Positions 1 through 9,755 of a stretch of DNA of 64,000 bases are shown here, in pieces. The stretch is from Saccharicrinis sp963675435 (GTDB taxonomy: Bacteria; Bacteroidota; Bacteroidia; Bacteroidales; Marinilabiliaceae), in contig OY776216.1 in NCBI GenBank assembly GCA_963675435.1, positions 3,162,001 to 3,226,000 of the forward strand, in the 5' to 3' direction. Numbering within the stretch: position 1 is the first letter of the stretch; the number at the start of each line of letters is the position of its first letter. A program made the position numbers and the translations under genes. The notes under the pieces were generated by a model. That model saw nothing but the letters and a program-made list of their open reading frames with translations, was not told the origin of the DNA and did no database searches.

Positions 1-2
1 TT

Positions 3-3000
3 AATACTGGTTCTGCAACTTATACAACTCCTGATTTACAAAATGGGGATCAAATTTATGTAGTAGCAACTGATAATACTACATTGTGTGTTGATAATTC
101 TGAGGTTATCACAATGACTATTAATGCAAACCCTGTTCCCGTTCTTAATATCACAAGTGCTGGAGGTAATGAAGTTTGTTTTGGAACACCAGTAGATTTT
201 GTTGCATCTTCAGGATTTGATAGATATATATTTTATAGAAATGGATCAGAAATTCTTCAGGATGATACCTCAAATACATTGAGTACTTCAGTTCTTGAAG
301 ATGGTAATACAGTTACAGTTGAAGCATACGAAGGTGATTGTCACGGAGCCTCAACTTCTATTACTATGAATATTCATGATCTTCCTACAATTTCATTGGT
401 AAGTGATGAAACAATTGTTTGTGAAAATGAAGTGGTAACTTTTACTGCTACCGGTTCAGGATCTGGATCATTAACTTATCAATTTGTTGTTAATGGAAAT
501 CCACAAGGAAGTCAAAGTGCTACTAATACTTTTACATGGTCTGCTACAAATGATTTTTCAGTAGAGGCAATAGTTTATGATAGTTATAATTGTGAAATGA
601 CTAGTGAAACCATTAATGTCATTATAAGTAAACCGGTCGCCACTTTAGTTGCAGATAAAACTGAAATTTGTGAAAATGACGAAATTTTATTTACTGCTGA
701 GGGAGGAGACATATATGAATTTTTTATAGATGGAATTAGTGCTCTAGGACCTGGTGCATCTAATGAATTTTCTTCTTCAACATTGGAAAATAATGATAAT
801 GTTACTGTTCAAGTTACAGATAGTTATGGTTGTACAGCAACGAATTCTGGTATATCAATAATTGTAAATCCTATTCCAGTTGTATCTTTATCTAGTTCAG
901 ATATTGATAATATTATCTGTGCAAATGATGAAGTTATATTTACTGCAACTGGTGGTGATGTATTTGAATTTTTTGTTGATGGTATAAGTGTACAAGGTCC
1001 AGATAATAATGATGAATATATTACTACAACGTTGGTTGATGGAGAAGAAGTTACCGCAGTTGTATCATACAGTACCTCTGGATGTTCCGCTACAACAAGT
1101 GGAATTATTACAACAGTAAACCCTTTACCTAGTCCAACATTAACTATAGTACCAAGTAATTCGTTTATCAGTGGTACAAATATTACGCTTACCGCGGGTG
1201 GAGGTGCTGAATATGAGTATTCTGTAAATTCAACTATATCACAATCAAGAAGTTCAGATAATATATATACATCAGATATTTTTGTAGATAATGATATAGT
1301 AACTGTTGATGTTTATGATATTAATAACTGTATGTCATCAATAGATACAATTATGCATGTTTTCGACGATATTGTATTATTGGATGTTTTATCAACTGAA
1401 CCATCTTATTGTGAGGGTAGTACAGGGGTTAGTGTGTACTTGGGAGGGATTCCACAGGATGGGGTTACCTATGAGTTAATAAGGAGTTCTGATAATTCGA
1501 TTGTAGGCTCTTCTATTATGTTTAGTACTACTGCGCCAATTGATATACGTTGGGATAACATTTCAGGAACTGAAGAATATAGAGTAGAAGCCTATTATAC
1601 AGCTGTACCGGGAGTTAGATATGAAATGAATAATCGAGTTACTATTACAGAGTATGCTTTACCAACTATCTATAATTTAACTCCAACAGGTTCTATAACA
1701 GGATGTAATGGAGGAGCAGGTCATGTCATTTCTTTAGACAATTCTCAAACTGATGTTGAATATACTTTATTACTTGATGATTCACCTGTAGAAGTTTTAT
1801 CAGGTAGTGATGGTGTTCAAATTGACTTTAATGCTCAATTAGGTATTGGTACTTATACCGTTATTGCTGAAAATATAAATAGTGGATGTCAAAGATATAT
1901 GTCTGGAACATTTGAAATAGTCGGTGAAGGGTCAGATGTACCGTTCGGTGTGTATGTAATTAATCCTGCTGACCCTTCTGATTTAACAGATGGTAGATAT
2001 TGTGAAGGTCAAGCTGGTGTTGAGATTGGTTTGGATGGTTCTTTAGATAATAGTGTAAATTACAAATTGTTTTTAGATGGAGTTGATACAGGTAGTTCTG
2101 TTGTCGGGAATAATGGTCCAATCAGCTTTGGTGTTCTATCAGCAGAAGGAATATATACTGTTAGAGTAGAATCAGCTTCAGGCTGTCAGTTCCCAATGAC
2201 TGGAACAGCTAATGTTTCTTTAATATCCAACCCAACTGCATTTAATGTGGTTGCAGAAAATAATGGACATTATTGTGAAGGAGATCCTGGAGTAAGTATA
2301 AGTATTGATAATCAACAAGAAGGTGTTGAATATAGTTTATATTTAAATGGTACTACATTAATTGAAACTGTTACAGGAACAGATGCACTTGGTACTCCAT
2401 TAGTATTTAGTGGTTTACAGAATACAGAGGGTGTTTACTCAGTTCAGGCAAGAGTGCCAGATGTAGATTGTGTAACTGAAATGAATAATAGTGTTGAAAT
2501 TCAAGTAGATGCATTACCTACAGTATTTGATTTAACAAGTGATGGTGATTACTGCTCTGGTTCATCTACTTTTATTCGTTTGCCAGGTTCAGAATCAAAT
2601 GTAAATTATGTATTGCATAACTTAGATGATGATACTTATGGTACTGCTATGACTGGTACTGGTGGTGTTTTAACGCTCGAAGTTACAGCATCAGGAAATT
2701 ATGAAGTAGTTGCTCAACGAAATGATGGAGTTACATCTTGTGAGTCAGTGATGAATGGAACATTCTTTATTACGGAGAAACCTTTACCTGAAGATAGATT
2801 TATTTCAGAAACTTATGAAGGAACAGGTTGTGATGACGGTTCAATAGTAACGGTAGTATTATCACAGGTAGGAGTTCAATATTCATTGGTTAAAAAAGTA
2901 GGATCTGATTACTATGATGCTGGTTTACCATCAATTACCGGTGATGGTGGTGACGTTAGTTTTGCTCCAATTGTGGATAAGGATAATGCTGAATATACAG

Positions 3001-5468
3001 CAATGGCCACACTTGATGGTTGTTCAATTTATCTAACAGGTTCTGTATTTATTGATATTGCAGGTGTTTTAACAAAACAAGTTGTTTTGGGTGAAGGAGA
3101 AATCTGTAATGGAGATCCAGGTGTTGTGTTCGGATTAGATGATACAGAATCTGGAGTTACCTATGAATTGTGGTTAAGTTATAAGTATGGATTAGCTGGG
3201 GAATCACCAGAAAAAGTTATTGTAGGTGATGGAAATGCTATGAATTTCCCATTGGTTAATAATGAAGGAGAATATTTAGTAGTCGGAAAATCAGCTAGTT
3301 GTTCACTTGAGATGGCAAATCGGGTAGTATTAAATGTTAATCCCTTACCGGAGGCATATAGAATGATTGGCTCAGGAGAATTTTGTGATTTGACAGATGG
3401 AGCAGAGATTTCTTTAGATAATTCAGAAGAAGGAGTTTCCTACATGCTTCAGTATGATAATGGAACTATTTTACGAGATGCTCTTACTGTACCTGCTATA
3501 GGGGGAGCTGTAACTGATACAATTACGTTTGGTAAGTTTACAGATATTGGAACTTATACAGTAATTGCAACTACTGATAAAGGTTGTACTTCAAGTATGA
3601 ATGGAATTATTTATACTCAATTAAGTGACGCCCCTGTTAATCAAATTGTTCAATATGATTCTGATCTTTATTGTGAAAATGATAATGGTGTAGAGTTTAG
3701 ATTAACAGATCATGAGAGTGATGTTGTATATCAGGTGATAGATGACATTACAAACACTGTGGTTGCTGAAGTATCTGATGATAATCCTTCTGCTTCGGGA
3801 GAATTTTCATTAGGAGTATTTACAGAAGGAACTTATAGTTTTGTAGCTTCAAGAGGTGGTGATGCTTGTGAAATTCCAATTAATAGTGGAACTTCTGTTA
3901 CTCTAGCTGTTGTTCCTCAACCTTCATCTCATACTGTTTATGCAGATGCGGTAAATGTTTGCGGATCTGTTGGAACAGATGTTGGTATTGAAGATTCCGA
4001 AATAGGTAGAACTTATAGACTCGAAGATTCAACAGGTGCAATTCAAGAGGTTATTACTAGTGAATCAGGGGAAGCTATTTCTTGGGCAGTTGCAGATATT
4101 GGAACTTCGGAAATTTATGAAATAATTGCTGAAGCTGATGGAGGATGTGAAGTTTCAATGGGTACAATTGAAGTGAATTTTAAAGATGCTCCGGCTTTAC
4201 CAGATTACGAATTATCATCATCAGAATATTGTGGAGGAGAAGATGGTATTTCTGTGATTATTCATAATACAGAACCAGATAGAGGATACCAATTGAAAAA
4301 TATTGGTGGAACTACCGTAGGTTTTGATGATGGAAATGGAGGAGATATTCTGTTTGAAAATATTAAAGAAGGAGAATATTATATTATTGCTAGGAATTAC
4401 GAAAGTGGTTGTGCTACTTATAGTTTTGAAAACTTTACTATAGTTATGAATGCAACCCCTAATGTAGAAATTTTACAAATAGGAGATCTTGATTGTACTG
4501 AAATGTGCTATGGATTAACTAGTTCGGATGAAATAATTTTAGATAATTCTGCACCAGAAGAGGATCTGACTATATATAGTTTGTTACTTAATGGAATGGA
4601 TATTATTCCAGATGGTGTTGATAGCGTTGGTCGTGGACGTTCAATTAATTATGGATCAAGAGCTGATGCAGGTATATATACAGTTAGAGCTACTAGTATT
4701 AAAGGATGTACGTCAATAATGGATGGTGCTGTTTATTTAGAAGAGTTTCCATTAAATGCTGAAGATGATTATTTGATTCTTACGAAAGGAGAAAATGCGG
4801 GAACTATAATTGTTGCAGGACAGGATGAAACTATAAATGATACATGGAATGTTAGTATTGATTTCTTAGGTGATCCAGAGACTGGTAATGATGGTAATTT
4901 AAGGTTCTGGTTTGACAGACAGGGTTCTACGTCTACAGAAATATCTAGTGGTTCTGTTACAATCGATGAGATATCCAGTGTATTGGTTTACACTAAAAAA
5001 CCTGGTTTCTTTGGAAAGGACTCTGTGCAATATTTCTTTAAGAATACGGACTATCTTGCCCCTAGAGAAAGAATAGATTCTGCTTGGGTTCATATATTTG
5101 TCGGCAATAAAGATTTAGATTCCGATAATGCCTTTATAATACCTAATGCATTTTCACCTAATGGTGATGGTATTAATGATTACTTCAGAATTAGTGGAAT
5201 TGAGGAAGCAGGTATTTACACTGCTGAAAAATCCAAATTAGAAGTATTTAATAGATGGGGTGCTCTAGTTTATAGATCTACAGGTGATTCATATGGAGAA
5301 GAAGATGAATGGTGGGATGGAACATCAACGACTGCGAATATGGTCTCAATTGGTACTGATTTGCCAAATGGTACATATTTCTATGTATATACAGTTGAAG
5401 TTAATCTGGCTACAGAAGAGACTGTAAAGGTTAAAGAATATAGTGGATATATAGAATTAAGGAGGTAA
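3..5468 (+). CDS. Giant repeat-rich secreted protein with type IX (type B) C-terminal sorting domain, 5' truncated by window
   Basis: The reading frame is open from base 3, so the true start lies before the window; 1821 residues are visible. Bases about 150-1370 encode five Ig/PKD-like modules (each begins like ICENDEVIFTATGG and contains paired cysteines). Bases about 1400-4750 encode twelve related modules of 80-90 residues with the pattern YCEG..GV...L......V.Y.L, then GxYxVxA and a second Cys. The end (from about 5131, IPNAFSPNGDGINDYF, then FNRWG and LPNGTYFYV) is the gliding-motility-associated C-terminal domain that directs export by the type IX system. PorP/SprF and OmpA-like genes follow directly, the usual partner order. 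It is probably a surface adhesin or matrix protein; the ligand cannot be inferred. The disulfide-like cysteine pairing is an inference. Confidence 0.9.
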   Translation, partial: NTGSATYTTPDLQNGDQIYVVATDNTTLCVDNSEVITMTINANPVPVLNITSAGGNEVCFGTPVDFVASSGFDRYIFYRNGSEILQDDTSNTLSTSVLEDGNTVTVEAYEGDCHGASTSITMNIHDLPTISLVSDETIVCENEVVTFTATGSGSGSLTYQFVVNGNPQGSQSATNTFTWSATNDFSVEAIVYDSYNCEMTSETINVIISKPVATLVADKTEICENDEILFTAEGGDIYEFFIDGISALGPGASNEFSSSTLENNDNVTVQVTDSYGCTATNSGISIIVNPIPVVSLSSSDIDNIICANDEVIFTATGGDVFEFFVDGISVQGPDNNDEYITTTLVDGEEVTAVVSYSTSGCSATTSGIITTVNPLPSPTLTIVPSNSFISGTNITLTAGGGAEYEYSVNSTISQSRSSDNIYTSDIFVDNDIVTVDVYDINNCMSSIDTIMHVFDDIVLLDVLSTEPSYCEGSTGVSVYLGGIPQDGVTYELIRSSDNSIVGSSIMFSTTAPIDIRWDNISGTEEYRVEAYYTAVPGVRYEMNNRVTITEYALPTIYNLTPTGSITGCNGGAGHVISLDNSQTDVEYTLLLDDSPVEVLSGSDGVQIDFNAQLGIGTYTVIAENINSGCQRYMSGTFEIVGEGSDVPFGVYVINPADPSDLTDGRYCEGQAGVEIGLDGSLDNSVNYKLFLDGVDTGSSVVGNNGPISFGVLSAEGIYTVRVESASGCQFPMTGTANVSLISNPTAFNVVAENNGHYCEGDPGVSISIDNQQEGVEYSLYLNGTTLIETVTGTDALGTPLVFSGLQNTEGVYSVQARVPDVDCVTEMNNSVEIQVDALPTVFDLTSDGDYCSGSSTFIRLPGSESNVNYVLHNLDDDTYGTAMTGTGGVLTLEVTASGNYEVVAQRNDGVTSCESVMNGTFFITEKPLPEDRFISETYEGTGCDDGSIVTVVLSQVGVQYSLVKKVGSDYYDAGLPSITGDGGDVSFAPIVDKDNAEYTAMATLDGCSIYLTGSVFIDIAGVLTKQVVLGEGEICNGDPGVVFGLDDTESGVTYELWLSYKYGLAGESPEKVIVGDGNAMNFPLVNNEGEYLVVGKSASCSLEMANRVVLNVNPLPEAYRMIGSGEFCDLTDGAEISLDNSEEGVSYMLQYDNGTILRDALTVPAIGGAVTDTITFGKFTDIGTYTVIATTDKGCTSSMNGIIYTQLSDAPVNQIVQYDSDLYCENDNGVEFRLTDHESDVVYQVIDDITNTVVAEVSDDNPSASGEFSLGVFTEGTYSFVASRGGDACEIPINSGTSVTLAVVPQPSSHTVYADAVNVCGSVGTDVGIEDSEIGRTYRLEDSTGAIQEVITSESGEAISWAVADIGTSEIYEIIAEADGGCEVSMGTIEVNFKDAPALPDYELSSSEYCGGEDGISVIIHNTEPDRGYQLKNIGGTTVGFDDGNGGDILFENIKEGEYYIIARNYESGCATYSFENFTIVMNATPNVEILQIGDLDCTEMCYGLTSSDEIILDNSAPEEDLTIYSLLLNGMDIIPDGVDSVGRGRSINYGSRADAGIYTVRATSIKGCTSIMDGAVYLEEFPLNAEDDYLILTKGENAGTIIVAGQDETINDTWNVSIDFLGDPETGNDGNLRFWFDRQGSTSTEISSGSVTIDEISSVLVYTKKPGFFGKDSVQYFFKNTDYLAPRERIDSAWVHIFVGNKDLDSDNAFIIPNAFSPNGDGINDYFRISGIEEAGIYTAEKSKLEVFNRWGALVYRSTGDSYGEEDEWWDGTSTTANMVSIGTDLPNGTYFYVYTVEVNLATEETVKVKEYSGYIELRR

Positions 5469-5511
5469 GTTAATTAACGAGCTTAAATCTTAACTAAGAA
5501 AAAATAGTATC

Positions 5512-6459
5512 ATGAGATATAACCAGATATTTAAATTGTTGATTGTGTTATTTGTTGGAATAAGTTTTTCCACCAAAACCTTTGGACAAGATGTGGCTCA
5601 GTATAATCATTATATTGCTAATCAGGGACTACTAAATCCGGCTTATAATGGAACACGTGATGTTATTAGTGGTTTATTAATTAATCGTAATCAATGGATA
5701 GGTCTAGAAGGAGCTCCAATGAACCAGTCACTTAATGTTCATGGTCCATTAGAAGATACTAATTTAGGATTTGGGATATCCATTATGAATGATATGATCG
5801 GCTTCTCACGTACAACGGATGCTATGATTGCTGCATCCTATAAACTAGAAATTGATAGAAGACGGTTTTTATCACTAGGTTTACAGGTCGGTGCCAGTTC
5901 AATTGTTTATGATGGAACTAAAGCGGTAACAGATCAATATGGAGACCCTGTATTTGCTGGAAAACAGTCTAAAATAGGTCTTAATGTAGGTTTTGGGGCA
6001 TATTTGTTTGAGGAAGATTATTTTGTTGGATTTTCAGTACCTAAAATGTTCTCCAATAATTTTGATGAAGCAAATGAAACTTTTAAAAATACACTCGATT
6101 TTCAGAATATGACAATGTATCTGTATGGGGGATATGTTTTTGATTGGGGTGATGTTAAGGTAAAACCGACTTTATTGTTTAGAGAAGTTTATGGTGCCCC
6201 TTTGCAATTTGATGTTTCAGGTAATGTTTTATTGATGGAAACCCTTTGGTTAGGTTTATCATATCGATCAATTTCAGATGTCGTGTTCCTTGCAGAATTC
6301 AAACCAAATCCGAAATCACCCTATACATTCAGATATTCTTTTGACTATTCATTGAGTTCTCTAAATCAGTATGCCAAAATTGGTTCTCATGAAATAGGAA
6401 TCCAATTTGATTTTACTTTTAATAAGAGAGCAGGAATGCGTTCAATTCGTTATTTTTAG
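5512..6459 (+). CDS. PorP/SprF family type IX secretion system outer-membrane protein
   Basis: This 315-residue protein begins with a clear signal peptide ending near KTFGQ. It continues with the family hallmark region QYNHYIANQGLLNPAYNGT, then RNQWIGLEGAP and repeated amphipathic strands expected of an outer-membrane beta-barrel. PorP/SprF proteins are outer-membrane partners of type IX secretion, and many genomes carry extra copies next to a type B sorting-domain cargo, exactly the arrangement here (43 bases after the giant protein). The likely role is export or surface retention of that upstream protein. The ATG at 5512 is chosen because the signal peptide starts there. Confidence 0.92.
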   Translation: MRYNQIFKLLIVLFVGISFSTKTFGQDVAQYNHYIANQGLLNPAYNGTRDVISGLLINRNQWIGLEGAPMNQSLNVHGPLEDTNLGFGISIMNDMIGFSRTTDAMIAASYKLEIDRRRFLSLGLQVGASSIVYDGTKAVTDQYGDPVFAGKQSKIGLNVGFGAYLFEEDYFVGFSVPKMFSNNFDEANETFKNTLDFQNMTMYLYGGYVFDWGDVKVKPTLLFREVYGAPLQFDVSGNVLLMETLWLGLSYRSISDVVFLAEFKPNPKSPYTFRYSFDYSLSSLNQYAKIGSHEIGIQFDFTFNKRAGMRSIRYF

Positions 6460-6612
6460 AGTTTTACTATATTATCTGCTTTTTTTTTTTGTAAAATAGC
6501 GTTTTATATTATTAACAGTATATAAATTTTTTCCTAACTTAAATTAGCTTTGTCAATTAAAACGGGCTTTTTGAGAAAAGATAACTTAATCATAGCTTTA
6601 ATATCTTTAATT

Positions 6613-8643
6613 ATGAATAAGATTACACAATACATAGTTTTTTCCATTTTTATTTTTCTGGGATCAGTTACTGTTCAAGGGCAAAGTAAATTAGTTAATA
6701 AAGGAAATAACTACTATAAAAAAGCTGAATATTATCAAGCACTTCAAAACTATTTAGAGGCCCAAAATGATGGAGAAAAACTTAGCGATGATGTTAAGAT
6801 CAAAATGGGAAAATGTTATTATGAATTAAATAATATTGAACGTGCCTTAACAACATTATTGGAAGTAGAAGATAAGCTTTCAACCAAGGATGATTATATG
6901 ATTTATGCACAGGTTTATCAGCGTTCGGGGTTATATGCAAAGGAGGATAGAGGTGCGATTTTTTGGTATGAAAAGGCATTAAAGTTAGGGGCAAATCCTG
7001 TTCAAGTTAATGAGTTGATTGAATCTTGTAATTGGGCTGCTGCCCATGAAGAAGTAGAACCTTATCGTGTTAACCCTTCTCCTATTTTTACTTCTGGTCA
7101 ATCATTTGGAATTCAGTATTATAAAAATGGAGTTGTCTATTCATCAGCTTCTGAAGAAGGTTCAAAAAATGTTGATAGACAAGGGAAATCTTTTTTGAAT
7201 TTATATTACTCAGATCTTAAAGATAACGAAATTCAAAAAGGTAGACCTTTTTCTAAAAATTTAGAATCTCCTTATCATATAGGAGCTATATCCTTTACTT
7301 CAGATTTTAATACGATGTATTTTACTAAAGTTGTTAGGGTAAAAGGTGGACAAAGTAGATTAAAATTATTTAAAGTAAATTATGAAGGTAATGATTGGGG
7401 GAAAGAAATAGAACTTCCTTTTATTAATGATGACTACGACTACGGTCATCCCGCGGTATCACCTGATGATAAGTTCTTGTATTTCGTATCGAATATGGAA
7501 GGTGGTAAAGGGGGAAAAGATATATATAGGGTTGAAAGATTGCGTGGAGGTATGTATGGTACTGTAAAAAACCTTGGACCTGAAATTAATACTTATGGAG
7601 ACGAAGTATTTCCTTTTGTAAGTAAAGATAATGTATTGTATTTCTCTTCAGATGGACATTATGGTTTTGGAGGTTTAGATATTTTCAGAGCTGATTATGA
7701 AGATGGAGCATGGAAGAATGTAAGAAATATGTTAAAACCATTTAATGATGTTGCTGACGATTTTGCTTATGTTGTTAATCCGAAAGATCCGGAAAGAGGT
7801 TTTCTATCAAGTAGTCGTACTGAAACAGGTGATGATGTAATTTTTACTGTGGAATTTGTTGGACAAAAGGATGAACCAGAAGTAGAACCTGAATCACCAA
7901 AAGAAGGAGATATAATTGCTCTAGAAGATTTACCTGACGAAACTACTTCTGTAGAAGAAGATGTTAACGTTGACCTTTCTGCTTATGCTGGCGTATTTTC
8001 GGCTAAGGTTAAGTCTACCTATAATAATTTAGCTGCGAAAGGTGTTAAAGTAGATATTATAGATGATGCTACAGGAAATATAATAGCATCAGGTATATCT
8101 GATGATAAAGGTGTCTTTAATATTGTTATTCCTGATGAATATAGAAAGGAAGGACAAGAGTTTGAATTGGTTTTTTCAAAAGAAGGCGAGTTCAATTCAA
8201 AAAGGATGATTTTAAATATTATGGAGCTTGCTGATTTAAATGATAACGGTTTATCGTTAACTCCAATATTTAATGATGATGTTTTGGATGATATTAGTGG
8301 TATGGTACTTTACTATGTAGGAACAGAGCTTACAGAAGAGAGTAAAAAAACATTGGATAGGTTGGCCACATATCTTCAAAATAACCCTCAGATTGTGGTT
8401 AAATTGAACTCACATACAGATGCCAGAGGAAGTAAACTAGACAATTTATTTACTTCCCAAAGAATGGGTGAAAAAGTAGAGGGAATGTTAATGAAGAAAG
8501 GTGTTGATGGTGATGCCACAATTCCTAGGGGATATGGTGAAAGATATATCGTAAATAAATGTAAAAGGGGCGTTCTTTGTAGTAATGAAGAGCAACTTAA
8601 GAATAGACGAATTGAGGTGGTTGTTTGGAGAGTTAAAAAATAA
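6613..8643 (+). CDS. OmpA-family protein with TPR and PD40 beta-propeller repeats (PorE-like)
   Basis: The protein has 676 residues from the ATG at 6613; an upstream in-frame TTG would add 21 residues that do not look like a signal sequence, whereas MNKITQYIVFSIFIFLGS is one. In order: TPR-like helices (about 25-140), PD40/WD40-like propeller repeats (about 180-410, e.g. AVSPDDKFLYFVSN and DGHYGFGGLDIFRA), an acidic Pro/Glu linker, a carboxypeptidase-regulatory-like beta domain (about 465-550), and a C-terminal OmpA peptidoglycan-binding domain with SHTDARGS and NRRIEVVVW. It follows PorP/SprF and probably anchors that type IX sub-complex to peptidoglycan. The domain order is established for PorE-type proteins; the pairing with this PorP is inferred from position. 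Confidence 0.9.
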   Translation: MNKITQYIVFSIFIFLGSVTVQGQSKLVNKGNNYYKKAEYYQALQNYLEAQNDGEKLSDDVKIKMGKCYYELNNIERALTTLLEVEDKLSTKDDYMIYAQVYQRSGLYAKEDRGAIFWYEKALKLGANPVQVNELIESCNWAAAHEEVEPYRVNPSPIFTSGQSFGIQYYKNGVVYSSASEEGSKNVDRQGKSFLNLYYSDLKDNEIQKGRPFSKNLESPYHIGAISFTSDFNTMYFTKVVRVKGGQSRLKLFKVNYEGNDWGKEIELPFINDDYDYGHPAVSPDDKFLYFVSNMEGGKGGKDIYRVERLRGGMYGTVKNLGPEINTYGDEVFPFVSKDNVLYFSSDGHYGFGGLDIFRADYEDGAWKNVRNMLKPFNDVADDFAYVVNPKDPERGFLSSSRTETGDDVIFTVEFVGQKDEPEVEPESPKEGDIIALEDLPDETTSVEEDVNVDLSAYAGVFSAKVKSTYNNLAAKGVKVDIIDDATGNIIASGISDDKGVFNIVIPDEYRKEGQEFELVFSKEGEFNSKRMILNIMELADLNDNGLSLTPIFNDDVLDDISGMVLYYVGTELTEESKKTLDRLATYLQNNPQIVVKLNSHTDARGSKLDNLFTSQRMGEKVEGMLMKKGVDGDATIPRGYGERYIVNKCKRGVLCSNEEQLKNRRIEVVVWRVKK

Positions 8644-8673
8644 GAACTGTTAATGACCATAAATTATATAAAG

Positions 8674-9321
8674 ATGAAATCAACATATATTATATTTCTA
8701 ACAGTATTAACTTTATTGTTTAATCCACTTAAAGGGCAAAATAAAGTTGATAAATTAGGTTCTTTGCGTACTTCAAAAAAGATTGTCAGTGTATTTGAAC
8801 TTTCTAGTAAACCAGATTATGCAATACAAATTATTGCATTAAAGTATCCTGCTGGTGAACCTGGATTTTTTAATAACGTACAAGAAGCTCGCGAATTTAA
8901 CTGTGCGGATGGTTATATGAAATATTGTGTGGGAAGTTACGCTACTCACAAATTAGCCGAAAATGAATTAGTTTATTATCGTGATTTAGGATATACTCAG
9001 GCTTTTATTGTGAATACAAGTAAGTATAAACTCAAAGGTGATAATAATTATGTTAGCAATGCTAAATTTGTACCTGATCCTAATAAAACTTATACTATTC
9101 AATTAAGTGCTTTTAGATTTCCGGTTTATTTAAGTCACTTTAAAGGAATAGAACAAGATGATATTATGGAGTTTTATTTAAAAGATAAAATTTACCGATA
9201 TACAACAGGAAAATATAAGTATGATGAAGCAGTAGCAGAACTAAGTAAAATAAAAGAAAAAGGCTTTAAAAAAGCCTATATTACCGAATTAGATGCTTAT
9301 CTACCGTATCAAATAGAATAA
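8674..9321 (+). CDS. Secreted protein with two SPOR-like repeats
   Basis: The ATG at 8674 gives 215 residues with a good signal peptide (MKSTYIIFLTVLTLLFNPLKG). An ATG at 8653 would add MTINYIK and is also possible. The mature protein contains two SPOR-like units of about 70 residues: one with YAIQIIALKYPAGEPGFF ... YCVGSYATHKLAENEL ... GYTQAFIV and one with YTIQLSAFRFPVYLSHF ... YRYTTGKYKYDEAVAEL ... GFKKAYIT. SPOR domains bind denuded peptidoglycan glycan strands. The gene lies 30 bases after the OmpA-like gene and is probably in the same transcript, so a periplasmic cell-wall-linked role in this cluster is likely. The match is to the SPOR pattern, not to a named protein. Confidence 0.75.
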   Translation: MKSTYIIFLTVLTLLFNPLKGQNKVDKLGSLRTSKKIVSVFELSSKPDYAIQIIALKYPAGEPGFFNNVQEAREFNCADGYMKYCVGSYATHKLAENELVYYRDLGYTQAFIVNTSKYKLKGDNNYVSNAKFVPDPNKTYTIQLSAFRFPVYLSHFKGIEQDDIMEFYLKDKIYRYTTGKYKYDEAVAELSKIKEKGFKKAYITELDAYLPYQIE

Positions 9322-9327
9322 AAGATA

Positions 9328-9335
9328 TATATTTG
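9328..9335 (+). promoter_or_regulatory. Bacteroidota-type -7 box (TATATTTG) for rnpB
   Basis: TATATTTG matches the TAnnTTTG consensus of the Bacteroidota primary sigma factor. It ends 8 bases before the predicted RNase P RNA 5' end at 9344, the expected distance to a start site. I see no good -33 TTTG box, so the assignment rests on position. Confidence 0.55.
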
Positions 9336-9343
9336 CAGAATAT

Positions 9344-9700
9344 AGCAAGTCAGTCTATCGCCATTTATGGAGGAAAGTCCGGGCAATGCAGAGTACCATG
9401 CTTCCTAACTGGAAGATACCTGTGAGGGTATAGTAATGCAACAGAGAATAACCACCTTTTTTAAGGTAAGGGTGAAAAGGTGAGGTAAGAGCTCACCGGT
9501 ATTTGTGGTAACACAGGTAGCCGTGTATCTCATGGATTGCAAGACCAAATATATCACGATTTCTTCGGATACAGAGCTACTCGTTTTGATGTTATACAGT
9601 CGTGAGGGGTAGGTTGCTAGAGCTTATGGGTAACTATAAGCCAAGACAAATGATAGACCATTCATTTTTTGAATGACAGAACCCGGCTTATCGACTTGCT
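9344..9700 (+). ncRNA. rnpB: RNase P RNA component, bacterial type A
   Basis: The RNA contains the near-universal CR-I sequence GAGGAAAGTCCGGGC (about 9370) and ends with ACAGAACCCGGCTTATCGACTTGCT. The 5' AGCAAGTC (9344-9351) is complementary to the 3' GACTTGCT (9693-9700), closing helix P1. Other expected pieces are present, such as the ACAGAGAATA stretch near 9440 and the AGTCGTGAGGGGTAGGTTGCT region near 9600. It is the catalytic subunit that matures tRNA 5' ends. The T-rich tract after 9700 may serve as the terminator. Confidence 0.95.
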
Positions 9701-9755
9701 ATTTTTTTCTATTTTTTTCTATTTCTTTCCTAATTTTAACCTAAGATATTCTATC

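Noticed and set aside
150..4760. Tandem repeats that might be CRISPR or DNA-level satellite
   Set aside because: The repetition is at protein level (80-90 residue modules) with divergent DNA; no constant short repeats with spacers.
8388..8660. Minus-strand frame opposite the OmpA domain
   Set aside because: The plus strand encodes an unmistakable OmpA C-terminal domain; the frame is a shadow.
9669..9755. Longer N-terminus of the YihY-like protein starting at a TTG
   Set aside because: These codons lie in the 3' end of the RNase P RNA and its T-rich tail; the ATG at 9756 starts the conserved protein.
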